A stretch of 64,000 nt of DNA from Gammaproteobacteria bacterium HGW-Gammaproteobacteria-1 (GCA_002840095.1 PGZL01000007.1:314109-378108), one strand, 5' to 3'. Positions 54,575-63,436 are shown, numbered from the stretch's first letter. The notes: generated by a model not told the origin, from the letters alone. Program-made: numbers and translations.

Positions 54575-55041
54575 ACTCCGTCTGCTGCGGCGGTGCCCGC
54601 TGCAACGGGCTCCGTCGCGGCAAGCATCTGCTTTTCGCGCTGGAACACCAGTATCGAGCCGATACGCAGGCAACCCAGCACGAACAGCAGCGCGCTGAAG
54701 GCGTACATGTCACCGTCGCCCAATTGATGCTCGAACAGCTTGATCATGATCTCACGCAGTACGAACACGATACCGGCATCGACGATGAACGTCATGCGCA
54801 GCCGGTGTTCGCTGAAATAGTCGACCAACGAGCGTGACAGCTCGATCAGTATGAACAGCGTGAGCACCTCGGAGATGATGCGCACGTAGTGACGGGCAAT
54901 GTCCGCGTTCTGCAGCAACTCGCCCAGGTTGAGAAACAAACGTGCCACGCCAATCACGATACCCAGCGCGAGAAACAGCAGCATCACGCTGAACGCGGCA
55001 CAGATTACTTTGTTGTAGAGTTGCATCAGGCGGGCATTCAT
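54568..55041 (-). CDS. PsiE-like small membrane protein
   Basis: The 157-residue protein has four transmembrane segments ('VICAAFSVMLLFLALGIVIGV', 'VLTLFILIELSRSLVDYF', 'VDAGIVFVLREIMIKLF', 'YAFSALLFVLGCLRIGSIL') in the pattern of phosphate-starvation-inducible PsiE proteins. Function is not established. ATG 55041 follows GGGAGG at good distance; readings further upstream are not supported. The last codons overlap the YciI gene on the other strand. Confidence 0.75.
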   Translation of the reverse strand: MNARLMQLYNKVICAAFSVMLLFLALGIVIGVARLFLNLGELLQNADIARHYVRIISEVLTLFILIELSRSLVDYFSEHRLRMTFIVDAGIVFVLREIMIKLFEHQLGDGDMYAFSALLFVLGCLRIGSILVFQREKQMLAATEPVAAGTAAADGVQ

Positions 55042-55110
55042 GTCGAACCTCCCTGGCGGCATGACAGTTCCAGGGTAGCGCGGCAAGATTGCAGGATTGG
55101 GTCAGCGCGA

Positions 55111-55134
55111 TGCGGCGGCCGGCAGGCCGCCGCA
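55111..55134. terminator. Perfect 10-bp stem hairpin between sulP and psiE-like genes
   Basis: TGCGGCGGCC (55111-55120) and GGCCGCCGCA (55125-55134) pair around a four-base loop. It lies 18 bases after the sulP stop; no T-run follows, so it may stabilise rather than terminate. Confidence 0.45.
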
Positions 55135-55152
55135 GGCATGCGCGCCCCGGCG

Positions 55153-56967
55153 TCAACGGACGATGGCGGCGTCGACCAGCCGGGGGAACGGCAGTTCCTG
55201 GGGACGGTCCGTATGGGGCGTACGGGAGCACTCCATGAACGAGCGCACCGTGCAATGGGCGCAGCGCTCCTGGTTGAGCGTGGCGACGATGGAGGCGATG
55301 GCCTGCTTCTTGGTGGCGTAAACGTGATCCTCGCCCAGATAGGCCAGCATGCCGGTGCGGCGCAGCGACTCCTCCACCCGGGGCTTCACATTGCACAGGT
55401 AGAGATCGCCTCCGGCTGCGCGCAGGCTCTTGGCCTCCCGTTCCAGCATTTCGGCGCCGGCCAGATCCACGAAGTTGATACCCGCCGCCACCAGCAGCAC
55501 GTGACGCTGCTCCGGACTGCGCTCGGCCTGCTTGCGCAGGGATTCCTGTACATGGGACACGGCGCCGAAGAACAGGGAGCCGTCGACGCGCACGATGCCG
55601 AGCTGAGGACAGGGTTGTGCCTGCGCATCCATATGACTGAGTCGGCGCTCGTCGCCGGACGGCGTGAGCGACACCACCGTGGGACGCGAGGTGCGGTTCA
55701 GGTACAGCATCAGCGACAGCATCACGCCGAGGAAGATGGAGAACTCCAGCTCCAGGAACAGCGCCGCCAGCAGGGTGGTGGCGAGAATGGAGGTCTCGGC
55801 GCGGGAGCTGTGAATGATGTGGGCGATGTTCTTGAAGTCGATGAGTCCCCATGCCACCAGGAACAGCACGCCGGCCATGGCCGCGTTGGGCAGGTAGGCG
55901 GCGAGCGGCGCCACCAGCAGCACGATGCCCATCAGCAGGCCGCCGGCGAAGACCGCGGCCAGCGGCGTCACCGCACCGGCCTGGAAGTTGAGACCGCTGC
56001 GGTTGAACGAGCCGGTGGCCACATAGCCGGAAAAGAAGCTGCCGGCGATGTTGGACAGGCCCTGGCCGATGAACTCCTGGTTGCCGTCGATATGCTGTCC
56101 GGAGCGCGTCGCCAGGGCGCGGCCGATGGACACCGCCTCGGTGAGGGCGAACAGCGTCACCGCCAGGGCGGTGGGCGCAAGGCGTTGCAGGTTCTCCAGC
56201 GTCAGCCCCGGCCCCGACAGCGGCGGCAGGGAGGCCGGCAGGGCGCCGATGGTCACGATGCCGGTAATTTCGCTGCCCACGCCGGCGTTGAGCGCCAGCG
56301 CGGCGACACTGCCGACCAGCATGGCGACGATCATATAGGGCAGGCGCGGCCACCAACGTTTCACTGCAACGCCGCTCAGCAGGGTGAGCAGGGCGACGCC
56401 GGTGACGTAGGGGTTGATGTTTGGAATCTGCTGGAAGAAGTGGTGCAGGATTTCCGGCAGGTTGCCGCCGCGCGGGATTTCCACGCCGAAGAAGTTCTTC
56501 AGTTGCTTGGCGATGATCAGAACCGCCGCGCCGGCGGTGAAGCCGACCACCACCGAGTGGGAAATGAAGTTGACCAGGGTGCCGAGACGGACGGCACCGA
56601 GGACGATTTCGATCACGCCCACCATGAAGGTAAGCGTCAGCGCCAGGGCGACGTAATCGGCGGAACCGGGTTCGGCGTATACCGACAGGGAGGAGAACAG
56701 CACCACCGAGGCGGCCGTGGTCGGCCCGGATACCAGGTGCCACGACGAGCCGTACAGGGCGGCAATGATGGCCGGGATCATGCCTGCATACAGGCCGTAT
56801 TCCGGCGGCATGCCCGCAATGGTGGCGAAGGCTACGCCCTGCGGCAGCACCACGACGGCGCCGGTGAGTCCCGCCAGGAAATCAATGCGCAAGGTGCGGT
56901 TGGTGACCCGCGGCCACCAGCGCAGGAACGGGAAGAGCTGGATGACCCAGAGTGGACACCTATCCAC
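55153..56967 (-). CDS. SulP-family inorganic anion transporter with STAS domain
   Basis: The 604-residue protein has 10-14 membrane segments with the SulP motifs 'PQGVAFATIAGMPPEYGLYAGM' near the N terminus, 'TRSGQHIDGNQEFIGQGLSN' in the middle and 'GSFNRSGLNFQAGA'. A STAS domain follows at about 440-560 ('INFVDLAGAEMLEREAKSL'), and then a Cys-rich tail ('RCAHCTVRSFMEC'). Substrate could be sulfate, bicarbonate or another anion. GTG 56967 is preferred because AAGGA lies 6 bases before it and the gene then overlaps its upstream neighbour by only 8 bp. Confidence 0.88.
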   Translation of the reverse strand: MDRCPLWVIQLFPFLRWWPRVTNRTLRIDFLAGLTGAVVVLPQGVAFATIAGMPPEYGLYAGMIPAIIAALYGSSWHLVSGPTTAASVVLFSSLSVYAEPGSADYVALALTLTFMVGVIEIVLGAVRLGTLVNFISHSVVVGFTAGAAVLIIAKQLKNFFGVEIPRGGNLPEILHHFFQQIPNINPYVTGVALLTLLSGVAVKRWWPRLPYMIVAMLVGSVAALALNAGVGSEITGIVTIGALPASLPPLSGPGLTLENLQRLAPTALAVTLFALTEAVSIGRALATRSGQHIDGNQEFIGQGLSNIAGSFFSGYVATGSFNRSGLNFQAGAVTPLAAVFAGGLLMGIVLLVAPLAAYLPNAAMAGVLFLVAWGLIDFKNIAHIIHSSRAETSILATTLLAALFLELEFSIFLGVMLSLMLYLNRTSRPTVVSLTPSGDERRLSHMDAQAQPCPQLGIVRVDGSLFFGAVSHVQESLRKQAERSPEQRHVLLVAAGINFVDLAGAEMLEREAKSLRAAGGDLYLCNVKPRVEESLRRTGMLAYLGEDHVYATKKQAIASIVATLNQERCAHCTVRSFMECSRTPHTDRPQELPFPRLVDAAIVR

Positions 56968-57157
56968 GCTGCATCCTTGCACCGCGCTCCATGCGGGCGG
57001 CAATCAGCGCCAGCGGCAGGGCGATCAGCGCCAGTCCGTCAAGATGGTGCGAAAGCAGAGCGGTGAACGGGATCAGAATCGCGACGGCGGCCAGGGCCAG
57101 GCCGGGCATGGAATTGATGCGGCGAAACATCGGGGAATAAGGGCGCAGAGCGGACAT
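56960..57157 (-). CDS. Small two-helix membrane protein upstream of sulP
   Basis: The 65-residue protein has two hydrophobic segments ('GLALAAVAILIPFTALLSHHL' and 'LALIALPLALIAARM') and basic ends. GGAG lies 7 bases before ATG 57157. It overlaps the SulP start, so the two are translationally coupled. It may be a small accessory of the transporter; this is inferred from coupling alone. Confidence 0.65.
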   Translation of the reverse strand: MSALRPYSPMFRRINSMPGLALAAVAILIPFTALLSHHLDGLALIALPLALIAARMERGARMQRG

Positions 57158-57223
57158 GACGGGGCTCCATGGGTTGCACTCGGAACTGTGCCGCAGCGTA
57201 CCCGCAGCGCCGTGAAGCGGCCG

Positions 57224-58510
57224 TCAAGAAGATGTGAAGGATTGGTGAAGAACGGGGCTGGCGGCGAAGCGCAGCCGGATGAGGGTGCCGCTGCCGCCGG
57301 TGCTCTCCACCGCCAGCTGCCAGCGATAGCGCAGACAGATGCGCTTCACCAGCGACAGCCCGATGCCGCTGCCGCTGGCACCGGGCATGTGCGGCTCGAA
57401 CAGGTTGCGGAACAGCTCCTGATCGATGCCGCGCCCGGTATCGCTGATGATGAAATCCGCGCCCTCCAGGCTGATCCCGATATGGCCCTCGTCGGTATAG
57501 CTGTAGGCATTGCGGATTAGGTTGCCCAGCACCACGCGCACCAGCGCCGTGTCGGCGTCGACCATGAACCGCTCCGGCAGCTGCACGCTGAGGTCCACCG
57601 GCTTGCCGTTGAGCAGGTAGGCGTGGCTTTCCAGCAGGCGACGCACTTCAGGCACAGCGTCGGTGGCGCCCCCGGTGCCGGGCGTCTCGCGGGCCAGGGC
57701 CAGCAGGGCCGGCGTGACCTCGCTCATTTCCTCGGCGGCGCGGCGAATGCGCTCGACGCGGCTATGCATGGGCTCGCTGAGCTGCTTGTCGGACAGCAGC
57801 AGGTCGGTGGCGCCGCGGATCACCGTCAGCGGCGTACGCAGTTCGTGGCTGAGGTCGGCGGTAAAGGCGCGCTCCCGTTCCACGAAGCCGAGGATGCGGG
57901 CGCGATAGTGATCGAGCGCCTGGGCCAGCTGTCCCACCTCGTCCGGCGGAAACTGGCTGGCCAAATCCGTTGCCGGCGAATCGGCACCGGCGCCGGACAC
58001 GCGGCCCGCCAACAGGCTGACCGGGCGGATGACCTGCCGTGCCAAAAGGTAACCCGCGCCCACCGACGCCAGCGTGGCGAACAACACGCCGCTGATGATG
58101 AGCGCGAGTACCGCGCGGTCGCGCTCCACCGTCTGGCTGATGTCGTACAGCAGGTAGAAACGGCGCCCGCCCTGCTCCGCCACCGCCGCCCGGTAGGGAC
58201 GCTCTTCCAGCTCCAGGGCGTACTGGCCGGGCGGCCGCGTGCGCAAGTCCGGCGGCACGTCCGTGGCGAAGCGCTCGCTGGGTTCCACGTAACCGCGCAC
58301 CAAGGCAGTCGCGGGCGGCGGCGAATGGGGATTGCGCTCACGCCGGCTGATGTAGTCTTCCATCTCCGCCGCCAGCGCCTGATCGATGAGCCGCTGTTCC
58401 AGGTCCTTCATCGCCAGATAGAGCGTGCCGCCCAGCAGTGTACTGACCGTCACGCCCAGCAGCGCGAAGGCCAGCGTCACGCGAAAATGCAGGCTAGCCC
58501 TGATCTTCAT
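57224..58510 (-). CDS. Sensor histidine kinase of an OmpR-type two-component system
   Basis: The 428-residue kinase has two transmembrane helices (about 9-32 and 140-165) bracketing a periplasmic domain rich in Pro and Arg. The HAMP linker is 'RPVSLLAGRV'. H in 'DLSHELRTPLTVIRG' is the phosphorylation site, and the ATPase domain has 'GNLIRNAYSYTDEG' and 'DTGRGI'. ATG 58510 overlaps the response regulator stop by 17 bp. The upstream extension of the frame is not supported. The stimulus is unknown. Confidence 0.88.
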   Translation of the reverse strand: MKIRASLHFRVTLAFALLGVTVSTLLGGTLYLAMKDLEQRLIDQALAAEMEDYISRRERNPHSPPPATALVRGYVEPSERFATDVPPDLRTRPPGQYALELEERPYRAAVAEQGGRRFYLLYDISQTVERDRAVLALIISGVLFATLASVGAGYLLARQVIRPVSLLAGRVSGAGADSPATDLASQFPPDEVGQLAQALDHYRARILGFVERERAFTADLSHELRTPLTVIRGATDLLLSDKQLSEPMHSRVERIRRAAEEMSEVTPALLALARETPGTGGATDAVPEVRRLLESHAYLLNGKPVDLSVQLPERFMVDADTALVRVVLGNLIRNAYSYTDEGHIGISLEGADFIISDTGRGIDQELFRNLFEPHMPGASGSGIGLSLVKRICLRYRWQLAVESTGGSGTLIRLRFAASPVLHQSFTSS

Positions 58511-59174
58511 CGGGCTCGCCGATGCGATAGCCGCGGCCATGCACCGTTTGCAGCAGCGGAACGGCAAAGGGACGATCGATGGCCATGCGCAATTGATACA
58601 TATGTGCACGCAGTGCGTCGCTGTCCGGCGGCGTGTCGCCCCACACCGCGCGCACCAGCTCCGCCCGCGGCACCACCCGGCGCGGGTTGCGCATCAGCAC
58701 TTCCAGTATGCGCAACGGAATGGGCGCCAGGCCGATGGACTGGCCGTCGCGCTGTACGCTGAGGGCGTCCAGATCGAACACCAGGTCCGCCACCTGCAAA
58801 CGCCGCGGCATGCCCTGCCCGCGCCGCACCAGCGCCTGCAGACGCGCCTCCAGCTCAGGCAGATCAAAGGGTTTGACCAGATAGTCGTCGGCGCCGACGT
58901 GAAAGCCCAGCAGCTTGTCGTCCAGCGTATCGCGCGCGGTCAGCATCAGGATCGGCACCGCGCTGCCCAGTTCACGCAGACGCCGGCAAACCTCGGTGCC
59001 GTCGAGGCGCGGCAGCATCAGATCCAGCACGACGGCGTCGTAGGGATCGCGCGTCGCGAATTCGAGGCCGACACGGCCGTCGTAGGCCAGATCCACGGTG
59101 TGGCCGTGCGCCGTCAGGTAGTCGTACAGGTTGGCGGCGAGATCGCGGTTGTCTTCAACGACGAGCAGATACAT
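58494..59174 (-). CDS. OmpR/PhoB-family response regulator
   Basis: The 226-residue protein has a receiver domain with the phosphoacceptor Asp in 'AVVLDLMLPRLDG', an acidic pair 'VVEDN' at the start and Lys in 'YLVKPFD'. A winged-helix domain ('LQTVHGRGYRIGEP') follows. It is the first gene of an operon with the histidine kinase. Its target genes cannot be read from the sequence. Upstream, 59175-59305, nothing further is seen. Confidence 0.92.
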   Translation of the reverse strand: MYLLVVEDNRDLAANLYDYLTAHGHTVDLAYDGRVGLEFATRDPYDAVVLDLMLPRLDGTEVCRRLRELGSAVPILMLTARDTLDDKLLGFHVGADDYLVKPFDLPELEARLQALVRRGQGMPRRLQVADLVFDLDALSVQRDGQSIGLAPIPLRILEVLMRNPRRVVPRAELVRAVWGDTPPDSDALRAHMYQLRMAIDRPFAVPLLQTVHGRGYRIGEPDEDQG

Positions 59175-59305
59175 GGTCGGTCATGGCGCGTGGCGGTGCG
59201 TTGCTGCCGTCGTCGCAGGTTCCTGCATGGCGGAAAGGAACAGGCACCCTACTCACCCCACCGCCTCCCTGTCAATCGGCGGCGGCGGCGCCCCGCACGC
59301 CATAT

Positions 59306-59671
59306 CTACACCGGCTTGTGACACACCGCTTCGATGTTATGCCCGTCCGGATCGAGCACGAATGCTGCGTAGTAGGTGGGGGAATAGTCCTCACGTATAC
59401 CCGGCGCACCGTTGTCCTTGCCCCCGGCCTTGAGCGCCGCAGCGTGAAACCCGTCGACCTGCTCGCGCCGTTCGCATTGAAAAGCAATGTGTATGGCAGG
59501 GCTGGTGGCCCGGTTCTGGCTGATCCAGAAATCCGCCTTGCCGTCGGCGCCAAAGCCGGCCGTTTCGCCGTATTCCACCAGCAGCGTATAGCCCAGCGGG
59601 GCCAGTGCCGAGGTATAGAACGTTTTCACACAGGAGTAATCACTTACATCAATACCGACGTGGTCTATCAT
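59306..59671 (-). CDS. VOC (glyoxalase/bleomycin-resistance) family protein
   Basis: The 121-residue protein is a single VOC domain: 'MIDHVGIDVSDYSCVKTFYTSALAPLGY' with a metal-site His, 'HIAFQCERREQVDGFHAAAL' in the middle, and 'LDPDGHNIEAVCHKP' with a metal-site Glu at the end. GGAGG precedes ATG 59671. Substrate is not predictable. It is a stand-alone gene. Confidence 0.88.
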   Translation of the reverse strand: MIDHVGIDVSDYSCVKTFYTSALAPLGYTLLVEYGETAGFGADGKADFWISQNRATSPAIHIAFQCERREQVDGFHAAALKAGGKDNGAPGIREDYSPTYYAAFVLDPDGHNIEAVCHKPV

Positions 59672-59752
59672 GATGGCGTCCCTCCATGTCGAGGCCTTAA
59701 GTTTAGGACACGGAGAAACGCGCGTGGACCCGCGGCCAAACGGCCGTCGCAC

Positions 59753-60241
59753 TCAGTCTTCAGCAACCACCCACACCCCGCAGGCGAAGTTCTCCAGGGT
59801 GTGGCGCATGCGGCGGACATGGCTGCCCTCCCAGTAGAGTTTGTCGCAATGGGGGCAGTACCAGGCCTGTTCGGACAGGCGCAGGGCGCCTTCGGGCAGC
59901 AGGCTGCGTTGCGCCTCGGTGGCGGGAATGACGGGGGTATTGCATTCCAGGCAGCGGGAGAACGGCTTGACCGACCAGTCGATGGCGAAGCGCTCCGACA
60001 CCTCGGCCACCACGCCGGGCAGGGTGTTCTGCGCCAGCAGCACGACGCAGCCGCCGCCGTTGCGGAACTCAGCCATGTGGCGATCGCGGGTCAACAGCCA
60101 GCGGCTCTCGGCGCAGGCCTGCGCCACCAGTTCGCGATCGTCGGCGCCGGCACTGGCGATAAGGGTGTCGTAACCGGCGGCCCGCAGCCAGCGGCCCAGT
60201 CGCTGCAGCATTTCATCGCAAAAGAAGCGCTGATCCTTCAT
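59753..60241 (-). CDS. Mut7-C RNase domain protein with zinc ribbon
   Basis: The 162-residue protein begins with the PIN-like Mut7-C pattern 'FFCDEMLQRLGRWLRAAGYDT' with conserved acidic residues and 'WLLTRDRHMAEF'. It ends with a zinc ribbon 'CLECN... YCPHCDKLYWEGSHV'. The family (formerly DUF82) is found in many bacteria and archaea and is named after the C-terminal domain of the animal nuclease Mut-7. Ribonuclease activity is likely but not shown. It diverges from the RIO kinase gene. Confidence 0.85.
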   Translation of the reverse strand: MKDQRFFCDEMLQRLGRWLRAAGYDTLIASAGADDRELVAQACAESRWLLTRDRHMAEFRNGGGCVVLLAQNTLPGVVAEVSERFAIDWSVKPFSRCLECNTPVIPATEAQRSLLPEGALRLSEQAWYCPHCDKLYWEGSHVRRMRHTLENFACGVWVVAED

Positions 60242-60382
60242 GATCCACCCGGCCGGAACAAAACCCCTGGTCTGCCGGTCATTGTATACACCCCCCGCCA
60301 GCCTGGGACACGCCGGCGGAGGATCGTCACCCGGCCCCCCCTATTCCACCACCTCAAGCGAGCCCCCTCCCCGGCCACAGTC

Positions 60383-61234
60383 ATGAAAATTCCGAAACGT
60401 ATACAACCACTGGTCGACGACGGCCTGGTGGACGAAGTGCTGCGCCCGCTGATGAGCGGCAAGGAGGCCGCGGTCTATGTGGTGCGCTGCGGGTCCGAAA
60501 TCCGCTGCGCCAAGGTCTACAAGGAAGCAGGCAAGCGCAGCTTCAAGCAGGCGGTGCAATACCAGGAAGGCCGTACGGTGCGCAACAGCCGCCGCGCCCG
60601 CGCCATGGAGAGAGGTTCGCGCTTCGGCCGCAGCGAGCAGGAGGAAGCCTGGCAGAACGCCGAGGTGGACGCGCTGTTCCGCCTGGCCGACGCCGGCGTG
60701 CGTGTCCCCCGCCCCTATGGCTGCTTCGAGGGTGTGCTGCTGATGGAACTGATCACCGACGAACTGGGCGAGGTGGCACCGCGCCTGAACGACGTATCCA
60801 TGTCGGCCGAACAGGCGCGGGAGGATCACGCCCTGATGATGCACTACGTGATGCGCATGCTCTGCGTCGGACTGGTGCACGGTGACCTGTCGGAATTCAA
60901 CGTACTGGTGGACGACTACGGCCCGGTGATTATCGATCTGCCCCAGGCGGTGGACGCCGCCGCCAACAATCACGCCGAATGGATGCTGGCCCGCGACGTC
61001 CACAGCATAACGGCCTATTACGCCCAGTATGCCCCCGAGCTGCAGCACACCAAATACGCCCAGGAAATCTGGGCGCTGTACAAAAATGGTGCATTGCATC
61101 CTGAGATCGCCCTGACCGGGCTTTTCGAGGAGAGCCTGCAGGACGCCGATGTGGAACTGGTGCTGAAGGTCATCGAGGCCGCTGCGGCCGAAGAGCAGGA
61201 GCGGCAGCGGCGCCTCCTTGATACGGCGGACTGA
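60383..61234 (+). CDS. RIO-type serine protein kinase
   Basis: The 283-residue protein has the atypical kinase core: 'MSGKEAAVYVVRCGSEIRCAKVYK' carries the ATP-binding Lys, 'LVHGDLSEFNVLVDDYGPVIIDLPQAVD' is the catalytic and metal-binding loop (canonical IDxxQ), and an RIO1-like C-terminal helical tail follows. Archaeal and eukaryotic RIO kinases act in ribosome maturation; bacterial members are less common and not well understood. ATG 60383 is the conserved start. It is divergent from the Mut7-C gene. Confidence 0.9.
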   Translation: MKIPKRIQPLVDDGLVDEVLRPLMSGKEAAVYVVRCGSEIRCAKVYKEAGKRSFKQAVQYQEGRTVRNSRRARAMERGSRFGRSEQEEAWQNAEVDALFRLADAGVRVPRPYGCFEGVLLMELITDELGEVAPRLNDVSMSAEQAREDHALMMHYVMRMLCVGLVHGDLSEFNVLVDDYGPVIIDLPQAVDAAANNHAEWMLARDVHSITAYYAQYAPELQHTKYAQEIWALYKNGALHPEIALTGLFEESLQDADVELVLKVIEAAAAEEQERQRRLLDTAD

Positions 61235-61481
61235 TATCCACTGCCGGTACGTACCGCGCGTACCGGGCGGGCCTGGGCGGAAACATAGCCGTCACATCAT
61301 CATGCGATAGTGCGGCTGAGCCGTGCCATTCCACAGCCCGGTGCTCCGGAATCCCCCGCTGGCGCTCCATTTTTCATATTGTGGATAGGCGCACAGCGGA
61401 TACTTCTCGTATTATGCGACAGTGGCGGCCGGCTAATCGGGCCGCCCGGTTCACATCAAACAAATTTCAGGGAGAATCACA

Positions 61482-62063
61482 ATGAAGAAGGTTTTGCTTG
61501 CGCTTTTTGTAATGTTTTTTGCCGCCCAGACTTGGGCCGCAGTGGATGCCGCCGCCGTACCGGAGAAGAAGCAGACCCCGCAGGGCCTGTATCTGAGCGC
61601 CAAGGATGCGCACGACATGGTGCAGAAGGATGCCGCCAAGGTTCTTTTCATCGACGTACGCACCCAGGCCGAGGTTGAGTTCGTCGGCATGTCGACCATG
61701 GTCGACGCCAACATCCCCTACATGATCAGCAACGTCGCGGAATGGGATGCCAAGAAGAACGTCTTCGCCAAGACCCCCAACAGCGGCTTCCAGGCCGCCG
61801 TCGAGGCCCAGCTGAAGAAGAAGGGCCTGTCCAAGTCCGATTCCATCATCGTGATGTGCCGCTCCGGCGACCGCAGCGCCAAGGCTGCCGCCCTGCTGGC
61901 CAAGCTCGGCTACAGCAACGTCTACTCCGTCGTCGACGGGTTTGAAGGCGACACCGCGAAAGACGGCGCCCACAAGGGCGAGCGCGTGGTGAACGGCTGG
62001 AAGAACGCCGGCCTGCCCTGGAGCTACAAGCTGGACAAGGCGAAGATGTATCTCGAATTCTAA
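61482..62063 (+). CDS. Periplasmic rhodanese-domain protein
   Basis: The 193-residue protein has a signal peptide (cleavage near TWAAVD) and one rhodanese domain with the active-site loop 'CRSGDRS', whose Cys carries the persulfide in active sulfurtransferases. 'LFIDVRTQAEVEFVG' is the other conserved motif. An export signal and the neighbouring sulfur genes suggest a role in periplasmic sulfur handling, possibly thiosulfate or thiocyanate. GGGAG lies before ATG 61482, and an intrinsic terminator follows. The 247-bp gap upstream shows no gene. Confidence 0.88.
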   Translation: MKKVLLALFVMFFAAQTWAAVDAAAVPEKKQTPQGLYLSAKDAHDMVQKDAAKVLFIDVRTQAEVEFVGMSTMVDANIPYMISNVAEWDAKKNVFAKTPNSGFQAAVEAQLKKKGLSKSDSIIVMCRSGDRSAKAAALLAKLGYSNVYSVVDGFEGDTAKDGAHKGERVVNGWKNAGLPWSYKLDKAKMYLEF

Positions 62064-62084
62064 GCCTCGTCCGTACCGGCAAGC

Positions 62085-62117
62085 GAAAGGCACCCCTCGG
62101 GGTGCCTTTCTGCTTTT
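62085..62117 (+). terminator. Intrinsic terminator after the rhodanese gene
   Basis: GAAAGGCACCCC and GGGGTGCCTTTC form a perfect 12-bp stem with a two-base TC tip, followed by TGCTTTT. It starts 21 bp after the stop codon. Confidence 0.88.
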
Positions 62118-62231
62118 GGGCGCGGCATACCCCGTGCACTCCCTCCCTATTCGAATCCATCCCTGTCAACCAAAGTCTGGGGAATGCGTTACTCACGGTG
62201 TAGATGTTTCATTTCACAACCTGGAGTAACC

Positions 62232-62546
62232 ATGATGAACAAGCAGCTTTTGGTCGCAACAATCCTCGCCGGGGGCATCGCCGCCGCCACTCCCGCCCTC
62301 GCTGACCACAACAGCATTTGGGGTCCCGGCACGGCAAACATGCCCAATGACATTCACAACACCCGCATTGAGGACGACAACGAGACCTTTCTCGAACTGG
62401 TGCAGCAGGGGGGCGGCGCTGATTCGGTAAACCGCTATGACGACGGCACCGACACGATGACGCGCGCCGCTCCCAACCGCATGGTGGATCGCAGCACAAT
62501 GGGGGGCGGCGCTTACTCGGCGACGGGGCGCGGCGGCCGTCCCTGA
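62232..62546 (+). CDS. Small exported protein of unknown function
   Basis: The 104-residue protein has a signal peptide ending 'ATPALA' and a mature part of about 80 residues without cysteines. It is acidic and polar ('NTRIEDDNETFLELVQQGGG', 'NRYDDGTDT') and ends Gly-rich. CTGGAG lies 5 bases before ATG 62232. I do not recognise a family. Its place between the rhodanese and DsrC-like genes suggests sulfur metabolism, but it is separated from the rhodanese by a terminator. Confidence 0.65.
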   Translation: MMNKQLLVATILAGGIAAATPALADHNSIWGPGTANMPNDIHNTRIEDDNETFLELVQQGGGADSVNRYDDGTDTMTRAAPNRMVDRSTMGGGAYSATGRGGRP

Positions 62547-62620
62547 GGTGCAAAACTGATCGGCGACAAGGGGCACAGGCTACGGTTGCAGGAACACGTG
62601 GCCTGCCCCCTTTCGCCGCA

Positions 62621-62992
62621 TCACTCGACGCTGCCGAACGACCGATCGGAATGATAGGCCGGTGGCGGCAGGCCCGCGATGCGGCTGCCCTGGGTCACCG
62701 GACCGCCGGGGAACAGTTCGTACAGGCGCCGCGTCGAGGTCCGGTCGCACAACACGTCCGCCAGTTCACGCACCAGGACTCGTCCCGAACTGGCCTGCCC
62801 GCGGGTCACCAGGCGGCGCCGCAAATAGTGCAGCACGTCCCAATGGGAGGGCGTCAGGGCAATGCCCTCCTCTTCCGCCAGCCGCAAGGCGATCAGGCGG
62901 TTCCACACCGGCAACTCCTGAAGAAATTCGTCCGGGCGCCGTTCCTTGATCCGTTCATTGAGAATTCGTCCGTCGTAAGGTATCTGCAACAT
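62621..62992 (-). CDS. DsrC/TusE-family paralogue lacking the two functional cysteines (RspA-like)
   Basis: The 123-residue protein shows the DsrC/TusE fold: 'LAEEEGIALTPSHWDVLHYLR' and 'LYELFPGGPVTQGSRIAGLPPP'. In DsrC the corresponding end reads QxCKIAG and the chain closes with a penultimate Cys. Here the first is Ser (GSRIAG) and the C terminus is replaced by 'AYHSDRSFGSVE'. The single Cys ('VLCDRT') is elsewhere. It therefore cannot carry trisulfide-type sulfur and belongs with the cysteine-free, presumably regulatory, RspA group. ATG 62992 lies 8 bases after AAGGAGG. Confidence 0.82.
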   Translation of the reverse strand: MLQIPYDGRILNERIKERRPDEFLQELPVWNRLIALRLAEEEGIALTPSHWDVLHYLRRRLVTRGQASSGRVLVRELADVLCDRTSTRRLYELFPGGPVTQGSRIAGLPPPAYHSDRSFGSVE

Positions 62993-63436
62993 TGCCCTCA
63001 CCTCCTTGCCGATACAGACCTGCCGCAGCAGGTGTCATCGGAAAATGGCCTGACAGTGGCAACTGCAATCCATGCATTAAGGATAGACCAAGGGCGTCAC
63101 CGGGTTATGGGCTGGCCGGTTTACGATCGCGCTTGCAGCGGTGAGATAAAATGATTTACTGAGGTTGGCAAGGCCATAAGTTGCGATTAATGGCGCAGGG
63201 ATTGTTTCACTGCACCGATGGACAACCGACGCTCTGCCAAGGAACAGCGACGCTGACCTTATTGCTGTCGCAGATGGCTGCGGCGGCATGATGCGTTCGC
63301 TCAAGCCGACACACGGCGTAAGGATAAAGCGCATGCTCTCGCGCCAACGGCAGTCCCGGGCTCATCGATGAACGCCGCGCAAGCAACCGGCGTCACGGCA
63401 GCACCCGGGCACACTGCCCGGGCCCTGCGCGGCGCC
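62993..63436. other. Gene-free region between DsrC-like and fccB genes
   Basis: About 440 bp without a supportable gene. It holds a hairpin CCCGGGCA-CAC-TGCCCGGG at about 63402-63420, just after the fccB stop on the minus strand. No tRNA-like cloverleaf was recognised. Confidence 0.5.

Noticed and set aside
63077-63334. Minus-strand frame of 85 codons in the gap before fccB
   Set aside because: No ribosome binding site, no domain, composition unlike the neighbouring genes; not supported as a gene.
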